This document shows, piece after piece, positions 21,535-33,131 of a stretch of DNA of 64,000 nucleotides (its first letter is position 1; each line of letters begins with the position of its first letter). Origin of the DNA: Evernia prunastri (taxonomy: Eukaryota > Ascomycota > Lecanoromycetes > Lecanorales > Parmeliaceae); NCBI GenBank assembly GCA_003184365.1, contig NKYR01000118.1, positions 1 through 64,000 on the forward strand, given 5' to 3'. Under the pieces are notes generated by a model that was not told the DNA's origin, did not search any database, and worked only from the letters and a program-made list of their open reading frames with translations. A program made the position numbers and the translations under genes.

Positions 21535-24500
21535 ATGGATTTCCGTGAAGTATGTGATTTCTTTGGTGGTTCCGTCTTCATAGAGGAGCCTCGTGGCGAC
21601 TTCGCGGATGCTTTGACTAGGATCGAGGATCGAGAGGCGAAGGCCGTAAATCCCTCCGAGGATGAGAAGGCCGCGCTTCTCTTGCTCAGACTCGTTCAAG
21701 CGGCCCTCGTTGGCAACATTACCGGCGTGGATGGGAAGCCATCCTTCCAGACCTACGCACAGGCGTTATATTCTGGAGGGTTCGGTGAGCGATGGCTCTT
21801 CAGGACTAGGTCTTACGTGCTTCTGCTATCGACCTGGCAGTTCTACCCTCCGCTCTTCAGATTCTGTAGTCTTCAGAGAGGCCCTTCGAACATGCTCATC
21901 AACTCAGCCCTGAACCCCCACGCACACCATTCTCGGCTAGTTGAGCAATGTTTAGAGATGATCAATGACGTTGACCCGCTGGACCAGCTCGAATTTTGTG
22001 TCATCCGCGAGGTGTGGACGTTGTCGCATCGCGCTTTGGAAGCTGCTCGGGTCTCCAATCCGGCGTATATCTTCCACTCGCCGACTCCCACAAGTCCCCA
22101 CCACGATCGAAGAATCTACGAGAACTGCTGCCACCGGCTGGCGCATGTGAGGCTTCTAGCCGAAGAACTGCGCTTCGATACCATCTCAAACTATGCCGAA
22201 AGACTCATCTTGGAGGTGCGCCAAGCACAAGGAATCTCCACGTCCGTGGATGATCTCCAACTTCTGGCGGAACGATACGAAAACTCAGGAGATCACGTCG
22301 GTGTTGGCATATGTCGTGTACTACGAGCGGACGCAACGGTTTCCTCTCCTTTCACAAATCCATCGGCTTTCAATCTGCTGCCGGTTGATGGGTGGGACTA
22401 TTTGGGGAGCGACACAACCGTAGAGCAGCATCCGTGGAAGCCTATGATGTCAAAGAGACATGCTTCCGAGGAAGGAATGAGTAGCGATTTCAAGTCGCTG
22501 CGAGTAGATGACGACGCCAGTAGAGTAAAGGAGCATGGACAAGGATACCCTGAGACTGAGCCCAAACCAGCTGCCGGTCATGATGTTGTTGGGACCAACT
22601 CTCCTCTCGATGTAGTGGGAGAGGAGCCTTCTATTAATCATGTCAGTGTCAGCGCTGACGGTAAATGCGAGAGGGACTTCAACAGCTGGTCGGACGCTGC
22701 CAAGCGAGCGATGACTCTCTACGAGGAAGCCGATGCCATCTTCCGTCACGCTGGGGCGATTAGGGGGCAAGCACTCGTCGCGTCGCGGAAGGCGTGTCTT
22801 CTTCTTACCCAAGAGATCTTGCCGGAGAACTATTGGGAAGAGAAGGATGGTACCATCTTGGAGGATATCAAAAGGCTTTTCGAGACCGCGTGCGCACTCT
22901 CCCAGGCCTCCGGGGATGTGTTGCATGTCAAGCTCACTTAGATACACCTCGTCTTACTCGCAAGTCAGGCAAACGACGATGTCTTCGAAGTGCAACACCA
23001 CGTAGGTGAGTGGGGTATTCAGAGTGACAATTGGATCTTCGCGCGGCAACTTGGGTTGCTGGCATTTCGCTTTGGGGATCATCTGAGATACGCGTGCGGT
23101 TTCAATGCAAAAGCGCGTTGGGCATACGAATGCGCGCGACATGTGCTCTTGAAAATCCCTGAGCAATGGACGGCTTCTTTCCAGTTGGAATGCGCTATGA
23201 CATCCCTACATCTGTCTACCAACGACTTGAGTGCCGGCAAACTTGCACTGCAAATTGCCGATCTAACGTTCACACGCGTGACCAATGAGTTGGATGAGGC
23301 AGCAGAGAAAGAGCCGCTTTGGAACGAAGCCAAACAGTTTTTTGGCATGATGCTTGCCGACCTCAAGCTTTGGGCGGCCCAGAAATGGGAAGATTCGGAG
23401 ACCATGAGAACGTCTTGTCACAAACAGCTCGACTTTGTGGAATCTTGCGAACCCAGCCCGGACAAAGAAAGTCCAGAGGTTCGAGCATGGCTAACGGAAA
23501 AGCGCGGGCTCGTCGACGCCTATGCATTGATTATTGAGTACGAGGAATATATTGACAGGGGGGACTGGGAGAGCGGCCATGCGAAACTCATAGATCATCT
23601 GGCCCAAATGCCTCAGACGGAGGGCGCCAACTTGGAACCCAGACTAGCTCGTATTGATTTACTTCTAAAGATACAGAAATTGGAAGAAGTTCACGAGATA
23701 ATGCGAACCATTGATGGGTCGGAACTGCTCAACGAATTCAGCATCGGACTTGCCTTCGAATACGGCAACTATACTTCGCTCTATCAGCGAAGGCGTTCCA
23801 TCCGTGCTTTGGAGAATGTGCTTGAACGATGTATCAATTCTGGATTCTGGACGGGATCGATTTACTTCCAAGGACTTATTGAGGCACTATCCCCAGATCA
23901 TTTCTTGTTTCCTGGCAACTATTCCCACGCAATGCCCTGGCAGCGTACTTTGTGGCTTGGCCTTATCGAGGAATCGCAGGGAATCCACAATCTCACATAT
24001 CATCTGTTCTTTCAAAGTTGGGCCGTCTTCCATTCTGAATGGTTGAGCATGAACAGCTTTGACCTGAGGAACGCATTGGTGACTCATAGGGACTTTGACC
24101 GGATTGCAACCTCGATTGCGCGTTTCTTCTTGCGTATGAATACAGTTGACAAAAGCTTCCGAAAGGTACCTGCCCGAGCTGTCCAGGACAGATCTGTTCG
24201 CTTGGTAAAACGTTGGCATAGGGCCCTTGATATGACGGACTGGGACCTCCAAGCCGAGGCACTGGGAGCCTTGGAGCGAGGGAAAGCCCTTTCGATGGCG
24301 CAGTCTTTGTCGTTCGACGCTCAGGCCAGTTCAGCAGATATAAGCCAATGGGACAAAACCCGCCACAGGTTTAGAGTATGGCTTGACCTTTTGGCTCTCA
24401 AGCGGCCGAGAACCGAAGTCGAGAACAAAGAATATGAGAGATTGAACGACTCTTCTTTGGAGCAAGAGCTCAAAGCACACCGACTTGGAATGGATAGGAG

Positions 24501-25743
24501 ACCCCTCAGCGAGCAAGTTCTGGATTATCCTGCCGTTCTGATTGGAATTCCTAAAGATGCTCTCGTTGTCTACATTAGTCTCTCCGCAGACGGTTTAGCG
24601 CTCTACGGTATCGATCATACAGGCATACTGACAGCTATTTGGCAGGAGATCGCGGCATCTTCAACGCGCCAGATGGTCAGTCGATACATCGGACTACTAG
24701 CAAGATACAAGGACGAGGTTCCGGAAGATGTTCTCAACGTCTTCACTTGGAGTATGTCAGAGGTGTTCGTCAAGCCACTCGAGGACGTGATCCGAGCAAA
24801 GAGTCAAGTCATCTTTGTGCCATCAGGGGACCTAGCCCGCTTTCCTCTTGCAGTCTTGCTATATTATGAAAATCCATTGGGATTGCAGATGCCTGTATCC
24901 CAAGTACCCAGTCTTTCAGCTCTCGGTCACCTCAGCAGGCGCTCAGTGGCTGGCAATGCCGTGGTTTCAGCCATCGCTCGGCCAGGCAGTGTGAGGGAAG
25001 AGCGAGCCGGAGGGCCGTCCGCATTGCCAATGGCTGGAATCGAAGCACTTCTGAATGGTCAGACATTCGGGATCATACCGCTTCGTGCATCAGAAGTCTC
25101 CATAGATGGCTTCCGCGAAGAGATGAAACGATGCTCTATTATGCACCTTTCCACACATGGACATTTCGACGCCTCAGCTCCATTGTTCTCTCACATCTCC
25201 CTAAGGGAGAATCTTCGCGTGATCGACTTGTTGACCGTCCGCACCAAAGCCGCATTGGTAGTTCTTAGCGCATGCTTGAGCGGAACCGGAACGATCAACA
25301 GCGGCGATGATGTACTTGGGTTCTCCCATGCAATGCTGGCAGCAGGAGCCCATACGTTCTTGGGCGCCTTGTGGAACGCAAACGACCTTGTGACCTTGCT
25401 ACAGATGATGTTCTTCTACATGGGAATCGTATGCGCTGAAGAACCTACCACACTAGCACGTCTATGGCAACGAGCCTCTCTCATGCTCTATGTAGCTCAG
25501 CCTCATCAGATAGAAGCGATGCTGAAAGCCTATCTCAAAAGGTTGGATGATATGGAAGAAAGTGGCTTGCAGCCTGATGCGTTCGTCAAGAATGGTAGAC
25601 GCAAGCTTCAAAAAGCTGTCGATGAGTGGGTTTCGAAGTCTGGTTTGCCTGCGTTAAATCTCAAGCATCCGTACTTTTGGGCAAACTTCGTCATGGTTGG
25701 GAATGCGAATATTTCTCTGCGCGGAGCTGAGATGCCTGTCTAG
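21535..25743 (+). CDS. TPR-like repeat protein with C-terminal CHAT (caspase-like) domain; in-frame TAG
   Basis: One continuous frame of 1,403 codons, broken only by TAG at codon 469 (22939-22941). Roughly residues 1-900 are helical and TPR-like (for example FETACALSQASGD, FARQLGLLAFRFGDHLRYACGF). The last third is a CHAT domain: IFVPSGDLARFPLAVLL, then IMHLSTHGHFDA with the catalytic-type His (codon 1208), ALVVLSACLSGTG with the catalytic-type Cys (codon 1247), and GFSHAMLAAGAHTFLGALW. CHAT proteins are cysteine proteases related to caspases, separase and TPR-CHAT. The stop either kills the gene, splits it in two, or is removed by a 51-nt intron (weak GTGTTG donor at 22921, CAG at 22969-22971) that keeps the frame. 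The helix reads smoothly through the stop, which favours a nonsense change. It diverges from the gasdermin-like gene, its likely substrate. Confidence 0.8.
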
Positions 25744-26965
25744 GACTTACGGGAGCACGCGAGCCAAGGGTCAAACGATCATGGATCTCTTGCTGTATCA
25801 AATCTACCAAAACCCAACCAGAAGTCTTCCGACAGTACCGTTCGCGGCATCTAAGGATATCCGAGGGCGAATTTCTCCTGTATAGCACAATAATCCTCGG
25901 CAATGACCGCGTCGAAGGACGTGAAAGGGGCTTTCAAATCTATCTCAGCTAGGACCGAGTGATTGTTCTTAAAGGCGGTGAAGGTGTCTGTGCTGTTGTC
26001 GCGTGTTCTATCCAAGGAGGAGCTCACGACAACTAGATTGTCATTTTTTGTCGTTTTGGTCAGCTGTTCGCTCCTTTGCAGCTGATTATAGGTCGCAAGT
26101 GCCAAACTTTGTTGTCCGTACGCTGTTGGATATGTTGCTGACGTCCTCATAGATCTGGGTACGCTGCATTCATGATCTAAAGAAAAGGCCCAAATTCCGG
26201 ATGATCCCTTGCTAGCGTGGTCATTTCAGAGATGGGAAGAGTGAGGGATGAGAAGTACACTCATCCAAAAGAAGAAGAGCGCCTATTGAGAGACCTGCAG
26301 GGGAAGGCGCGCTCGTCGAAACAGCCCACGACTTGGAATATTTTACGAACGACGGCCGCAGCCTGGGAAGAAAGCACTTCAAACTCAGGTGTCAAGAGTG
26401 ATACAAGAAGCATCATGTCAAAAGGCACGCGACGATACTGGAATTCACGGAATCCGAGACCGGCACCGTCTTGGCGTATTGACAGCTTGCTCGTATTTAC
26501 ACTTCCTTCGTAGATCCTGCGTTCTGAAAGCATTGAGCCAGTCTATAGTGCTGATTGTCTTTGTGGTTGGTCTGTCGCTCCAGATGGCTTTTCCCTGTGT
26601 ATTGTTCGTAGAACTATCCCGGGCCAATGAATGTGCTTGTTGCTTTCCACTCTAGCAAAGCGAAGTGATGGCAATTGTTGAATTAAAAGAGCTAGAAAGA
26701 GAACTATCAGGCGCACCGTCTCCCTTTCTACCGCGTCACGGCAGCTACCTCACATATCTGTGGGAGGGAGCTATGTAAGCGAAGGTAGGCGTTAAGGTCT
26801 TGCTTGAGGACGTTCAAGCATTGAAAACTTTGAGGTTGGTTGGTTGAAAATACGTAGCGCTGTATTGCTTAATCGCCACCGCCAAGACCACTAAAGGCCA
26901 AGGTTCTGGGTGGACGTTCGCAACCGTCAAGAAGCACGTCCTCTTCATTACCCATCCTTGATATT
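25744..26965. other. Intergenic, 1.2 kb
   Basis: It follows the CHAT stop and precedes the mitochondrial protein gene. Minus-strand frames at 25851-26150 and 26261-26533 (about 90-100 codons) could be pieces of a decayed gene, but I recognise no domain. Confidence 0.4.
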
Positions 26966-27663
26966 ATGCCCCCAGTAATGTTCACTCGAACCGTGTATAG
27001 GGCATTGTCGAGGCCCATCGCTGTTGCCAGCCGCCGCAGCGTAGCAACGTTAGAAGGGAATCCTCACATTGTACGTCCAGCAGTGCTCCCAGCGTCTCAT
27101 TCTGACACGTTCACCAGTACGTTTTCCCGGACGACCGATCGATCAACAGTCACATCCTCTCTCTACTCTCCTATGCACCTCCTAGAGCCGAGCTGGCGGT
27201 CGGCACCACCGCCAAGCTTCCCCCAACACCCGACTCGTTCACCGAGAACCACAGATTCCTTGACATCCTGCAGTCCGTCATTGCACAGCATGCGTGTGAT
27301 GATGTGAACGTGTTATCGCAAGCACAAGCAATGGCATCAACCTCCGGCTCAAATCTCGGCTCCGGCGGCGCTTTCTTCCCACAGCAGCGGCAGAAGAGAA
27401 GGGGGACAGCGTACGGTGGCGGGGGTGGGACAGGTGGAGATGGCGCTGGCGGAGCGAGTAGCCAGGGTGGGGCTGGCGGTGGTGGACGAGGTGGCTACAT
27501 TCACGTTTACGACGAGAGGCATCCCCCGGACTTCGGTCGAATACCGGACCCTGAGGATATCTTTGGAAGCCTTGAGGTGGACGGGGAGGGGAATTTTGTC
27601 GATGGACATGGGAGGTACCAGAATTCTGGGAGCTATAGGATTGTTACGAGGGATGGGTTGTGA
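26966..27663 (+). CDS. Conserved ascomycete protein, probably mitochondrial
   Basis: Two exons, 26966-27070 and 27118-27663, with a 47-nt intron (GTACGT donor, CACCAG acceptor) give 216 aa. The N-terminus is Arg/Ser/Ala rich without acidic residues (FTRTVYRALSRPIAVASRR), a typical mitochondrial presequence. The body carries YVFPDDRSINSHILSLL, GTTAKLPPTPDSFTENHRF, SQAQAMASTSGSNLGSGGAFF, a Gly-rich linker and the conserved end DPEDIFGSLEVDGEGNFVDGHGRYQ followed by YRIVTRDGL. I recognise this as a protein conserved across Pezizomycotina without an assigned role. The second ATG (26978) is an equally possible start. Confidence 0.75.
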
Positions 27664-29359
27664 GTTCTCAGTCTGCTCTGAATGAACCATTGTTGACGAA
27701 GATTCAGCTTGGGTCTAAGTCCATTTCTACGAGAGAAGCTGGTGGAAAGACTGAAACTGGAGGACGCCAATCTAAGGTGAACATTTGGCACTGAATTACT
27801 TCACCGAACGTGCAATAGGAACCTTTCCCAGCAATTTTGCGACATTACTGGCTTCACTCCTCTCGACAAGTAGCTCGCTTTTACAACGGTGCATCTAAAG
27901 GCTCTACATTGCCTCGTCATGAAACGCGGGACATCGACACCCTTAAGCTGATCCCAGCCCAGAATAGTCCCAGCAGCTTCACAATTGGAAGCGGTGCGGC
28001 TAAACGTTCAAGAGATGCTTCGAGTGCATCTCGAACGCAGAAATTCCAACGAAAAGTGCTGTCATGGATCTGGAGATGCCCTCGCGACCCGGGCGTTCTC
28101 TCCGAACTCTCACAGTAAACCAACCAGCGGCTATGCAGGAATCGTGATATCTAGTCAAGTTCATTGAGCCATCGATCAAGCGCACGGGTACCAAGGATCA
28201 GAGCTATACTCAACGTCCTTAATATATATTGAACGGATATCTAGCCGGAACTGATTATCAACGGTAATGATCATCAAGTCACTGTACTTGAATCTTCTTC
28301 AAATATGATGTATTCAGACGCGAGTACGCTAACTCCGAGATACGATAATTCGAAGACATTGTCGGAGGAGGACGATGACGTGTTGTAGTATACCGTTGTG
28401 TCATTCGATAGATGTGTTAACGTTTCGGAAGGAGGAATCTTTCGAATATGGGTGTGGATGACTTCAACGAGTCCTCGGCTTCTAGTAAGAAATCCTGCCT
28501 TGACGATATGCTGGGTTGGCGGAAGGAGGATGAGATCTATTGGCCTCTCCCATAAGGAAGGTTGGTAGCCAGCACCACGTGCAGGTTGATCTCGTTGCTG
28601 GCCCTAGATACCACCTATCAATCTTACGAAGTGCTAGATTTATCGTCATTGAAGCATAGGTTTCACGACGAGAAGTGAAATAAAATCTCGTACATTGGCA
28701 GTCTTTAATGTATGATTTGTACGACTGTACGGAGATGAAAGTGTGAGAAAAAAAAGGCCCTAAGAAAGTACCTTCCTCATACAACATAGAGTATATAGCT
28801 CTCTTGATATTTATGAGCCATAGCTGTCGGCCGAAGTTATCCCGAATCAATTTCACTGTTCCACACTCTTAACCTGCTTCTCCTCCCTCTCTATCTCACC
28901 ACGACTTCGCTCAAGTTCGATCAGACCTTGCCCACTACTCTTTTGCACTGTTTTCACACCATACTCGGACTGCCATACCTCAATTCGGGGAACCTCGCTC
29001 TGCACGGACACTGGACGAACACACAAACTTCCGGACTTAAACCTTCGGTGACCCTCCCCCTCCAATCTCCAATCACCCACAACAGATGCCTGACAACCAC
29101 AGAAAGCCGCATGAAGCCTCAAATATTACCCAGCCTTCCTCCCAAGTCTGACCTCGCCAAGGCAGATCCGCAACATTGCCCGGCAATACACCTACCTTTC
29201 CTTTCCCTCCGCGTGCCCGGCGAAGAGGTAGTTTAGGAACATTCAGTGCAAGATAACGAAGCACTGCGTCACAATCCCCTGTCAACACCGCGACTTTAAG
29301 ATTGAGCGGAGCTCTACAACCCCTGTTCCCACTCCATCCGCGACAAGCCGTCAATCCAG
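27664..29359. other. Intergenic, 1.7 kb, ending in the SNF1 leader
   Basis: The first 1.1 kb show no gene. From about 28,860 to 29,359 the plus strand is C/T-rich with few G, which is typical of a long 5' leader and promoter of a regulated kinase gene in filamentous fungi. Several short upstream ATG frames lie in this leader. Confidence 0.5.
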
Positions 29360-32112
29360 ATGGCATCTACTTTCGACGATGAGGAGCTCTCCATGTCACT
29401 TTCTGGGCCTGCAGTAGATCGTCGAAACCAACGAGATGCGGCCAGACCGAGGACAGACTCCCACCAAGCTGCTAGCCGAGTAGCCAAGGTCCCTGCCGAC
29501 CGTCGCATTGCCCAGCAGATAGGTGCGTATGACGTCTTGAAGACACTAGGGGAAGGTTCCTTTGGCAAAGTCAAGCTGGCGACCCACCGTTTCACGAAAC
29601 AAGAGGTGGCTCTGAAAATCATTTCGCGCAAGAAGCTCATATCAAGGGACATGGCGGGTAGAGTTGAAAGAGAGATTCAATATCTGCAACTACTGCGACA
29701 CCCGCATATCATCAAGCTGTACGGAAATCTGCGTCTCGATTGGCATTGCAGACAGTAGCTGAATATTGCAGATACACCGTCATCACAAGCCCCACCGATA
29801 TCATCATGGTCCTTGAATATGCAGGAGGAGAATTATTCGATTACCTTGTCAAGCACGGGAAGATGGCGGAGAACAAGGCTCGCCGGTTTTTCCAGCAAAT
29901 TGTCTGTGCTGTCGAGTACTGCCATCGGCACAAGATCGTCCATCGGGACTTGAAGCCAGAGAATCTTTTGCTCGATTCCGACCTCAACGTCAAGATTGCC
30001 GACTTTGGATTGAGCAATATCATGACGGATGGCAACTTCTTGAAGACCAGCTGTGGCAGCCCCAACTATGCGGCGCCTGAAGTGATCTCGGGGAAGCTGT
30101 ACGCTGGGCCAGAGGTAGACGTCTGGAGTTGTGGTGTTATACTCTACGTTTTGTTAGTCGGCCGTCTACCATTTGATGACGATTTGATTCCAGCACTATT
30201 CAAGAAGATCGCCACAGGCAATTACCAGACGCCGGCCTTTGTGTCATCAGGGGCAAAGCATATCATTCACAGGATGCTAAAAGTCAACCCTGTTCAGCGT
30301 ATTAGCATTCCCGACATCCGCCAGGACAAATGGTTTAATGAAGGTCTTGAGGATTATTTGAAGCAGCCTGTCGAGGAATTCATCGATACTGGAGTTGATC
30401 CGAACAAAGCCATTGATCCCCGATCGCTGGCACCTGGAAAACCGCCGGCGGTGCAGGAACAGATCCACGAGTCTGTGATAGGTAAATTGGGTAAAACAAT
30501 GGGTTACGCCAAGGACGATGTACAGGATGCACTCGGCAAGGATGAGCCGAACGCGATTAAGGACGCATACTTGATCGTGAGAGAAAATCAGATCATGCAG
30601 ACAAATCGTAAGTAAGGTCCTCCATTCAACTCGTGGTGGCCCAACAGCTTGTTAGGGTGACTGATTGATTCAATAGCTAATCTCACCAACGCCCATAATA
30701 TGGGCTTCCTTGCGACTTCTCCACCAGCATGGAACTCGACATCACAACAGTACTCTTCGCCAATCTCTGAGGCTGCCCAGTCAAATCATGATAGCTTCAC
30801 AGCCGGCCACACTCGTCAGCAGCTACGTGAAGCTCAGCTGGACTCGGAAACCACGTTGGCAGGCAAGCGGCCTAATGCAAAGAATCAAGAGACCGTCATC
30901 AACTCTGCTCGTGAAGAGCCGCCGGAAAAACCATACGTCAGCAAGATCGGCATCCTAACTACGAGTCTACCAATGTACCACAATCAACTTATGAACATGC
31001 GACGGGCGGATCAACGTCCTAGGGATGCAGCAGAATTAGGTGAGTCTCTCGAGCCCGAGGAAATGGAGGGGCTTTCTAGAATGTCCCTCCACGTTGGTAG
31101 TCGCGAGCAGACGAGTGAGGAGCAAGCTGAGACTGCTCGCCGTCTGAAACCACACTCTTGGTCCACCATGCAGCTTCAGAAAATCACTGCCAATGCGTCC
31201 AGGGACCCCACCGGAGTCGTCATTACTACTACCAAAACAAAGGGCACCCGCACCAAATGGCAATTTGGCATTCGAAGTAAGAGCGAGCCACTAGACGCGA
31301 TCAAGTGTCTTTATAAAGCGTTGGGCTCAATGGGGGACTGCCAATGGCAAGTTGCGGAACCCCAACAGAACAAGCCTCGCGATGGTGCTCCTTACCCTGT
31401 CAACGTTGCCGGCGCCACCCATCTGACTGCGGCCGAATCTACACTCTCCGAGAGTCCGGAGAAAGACAAGCACCGTATGCCTGACGGCCATCGAGCTCCC
31501 GTCAACGATCCTTCGGATTCTAGTGGCGACGATAACGTTGCTTCCGAAAGCGACCACACCGAAGCCGCCCCTTCCTTAGAGGAGGACTCCGACAGCGAGA
31601 ACGATGATGATGTCGATATCAACCACTTCCCTCCTGGCTACATCCCCAAAGATCCCTGGTGTATCCATGTCCGATGGGAGAAGAAGGGCATGTCCCCTCC
31701 TGGCGGCATCAGCTCCAATTCTGCACAAAGCAGCCGCCTCGACCTTAACATCAACGATGGATCAGGGCGCCGCGGCAGTCTTCCGCTTGGTAGCCTGAGT
31801 TCGGCAGCCGGATCTGCGACCAGCGTGGCTGGCACAGAGCCTGTCATTGACAACTTCGACAACACTGCCTGCTTCGTTTACTTGGACCTTCAGATCTACG
31901 TTCTGGAGGATGACATCTACTTGGTAGACTTCAAGTGCGCAGGGTATGAGTCAATCATCGGAGAACATAAGGTGGTGAATAAGAAGGGCGAAGAAATCAC
32001 GGAGTTTATTGGATCTGGGCATAGGGTCGCAGACAAGGATGTAACTAGTCCTCAACCATTCCTAGATCTCGCCAACAAACTCGTCATTCACCTCGCGAGG
32101 GGTGCGGGATGA
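29360..32112 (+). CDS. SNF1: SNF1/AMPK catalytic (alpha) subunit
   Basis: Three exons, 29360-29718, 29772-30607 and 30677-32112, give 876 aa. The kinase domain starts near residue 57: LGEGSFGKV (63-71), ALKII with the catalytic Lys 86, HRDLKPEN (177-184), DFGLSN (197-202), and the activation loop FLKTSCGSPNYAAPE with the Thr (about 212) phosphorylated by upstream kinases. A UBA-like segment follows (SVIGKLGKTMGYAKDDVQDAL), then an inserted Ser/Asp-rich linker and a C-terminal beta-subunit/regulatory domain that includes TKWQFGIRSKSEP and the KA1-like end (CFVYLDLQIYVLEDDIYLVDFKC). SNF1 drives derepression of alternative carbon source genes at low glucose. Introns have GTACGG and GTAAGT donors. 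All catalytic residues are intact. The enoyl-CoA hydratase gene at 40.5 kb is a type of target. Confidence 0.95.
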
Positions 32113-32499
32113 AAAAATCGAGACCGCGAACCGGGGGGGGGAATAGACGGGGAGGGCCTTCCCTATGTTGTTATGCGTCGGGCTTGTATGAGGCCACGAT
32201 TTAGCGATAGGCGCTGGAGGTGGATCCTTCTGCTTGCATGGAAGACGGGGAATTTTGATGTGTTAAGATACCTTAAAAGCGGTTCCCATCATCTACGCGA
32301 GCATAGGATCATTTTCTGTCACATGTACGCCAGCGCAGGTAGTATCGGGGCAACCAGAAAGTCAGCAAGCTCTTCTCAATGGATTTACATTCGCTTCCGT
32401 GGGTATCTAGAGCTGAACTTGTTAAAACTCCGCTGTCCGTTTCCGTAATTCTCCGTAGTGGGTCCCATCCTCACTTCATCCCCAGCGTAACCCCTTCTC
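32113..32499. other. Convergent 3' region, 387 bp
   Basis: It holds the 3' flanks of SNF1 and of the next minus-strand gene. A short G run (32,133-32,140) is present; no gene is seen. Confidence 0.45.
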
Positions 32500-32940
32500 T
32501 CACCCTCTCCCCTTCCTCTTCCTCCCACCCGTAACCCCCATGTTCTCATTCCCTTCCAGAACCTCCACCACATCCCTCTCCCCCCCAACAGCACCACCAA
32601 TCATCATCCTCCTCCTCCTCTTCTTCGGCTCCACACCCACCGCCATCGCCACATCCTCCCTCCCTCCCCCGAACCCGTCCCACTCCTGCCTCCTCTCCCC
32701 CTCCTCCCGCTCTCTCCCTTCCTCTTCCTTCCACCGCCGCACGAGCTCCTCCTCCTCGCGGTTCGCCATCCGGTGGAAACTGGCGTGGTGGCCGCACCCG
32801 TCGCAGGAGAAGCTCGAGCCTGCTTTCAAAGGGTGCACCATGAAGCGGTAGCAGGTGCAGGTGCTGACGATGGAGGTCTTGAGGGAGCAGGGGCCGCGGG
32901 GGGGCGTGTAGGACATCTTGGGGGGGTGTTAGCGGAGGAA

Positions 32941-32973
<33 letters not shown>

Positions 32974-33131
32974 NGGGGTTGGGAGGGGAGGGGAGAAGGG
33001 AGAGGGGAGAAGGGAGAGGGGAGTAGAGGGAGGGGACAAGGGAGGGCGGAAGGAGACGCGAGGCTTACCTGCGCCCAGATATTGGGTTGTTGTTGAGCCT
33101 GGGGCTGGAGCTGGAGCTGCATTCCGGCCAT
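32500..33131 (-). CDS. Conserved fungal protein with CTCYRF and CDGCGHHASFH motif
   Basis: Exon 1 (33131-33069) codes a Gln-rich start (MAGMQLQLQPQAQQQPNIW); exon 2 (32916-32500) begins MSYTPPRGPCS. Together they give 159 aa. The core is STCTCYRFMVHPLKAGSSFSC followed by DGCGHHASFHRM, with Cys and His arranged like a small zinc-binding fold, then a long Glu/Arg/Trp coiled segment and basic tail (KKRRRR). I know this arrangement from other ascomycetes, without a function. The 152-nt intron contains the poly-G tract with the only N of the window, so its length is uncertain, but the CGCTAAC branch site and CAAG acceptor are normal. Confidence 0.65.
32941..32978 (+). repeat. Poly-G homopolymer containing one N
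   Basis: 33 consecutive G, one unresolved base at 32974, then four more G. It lies in the intron of the CDGCGHH gene. The N shows that base calling or gap filling failed here, so the real sequence and length are unknown. Confidence 0.95.
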
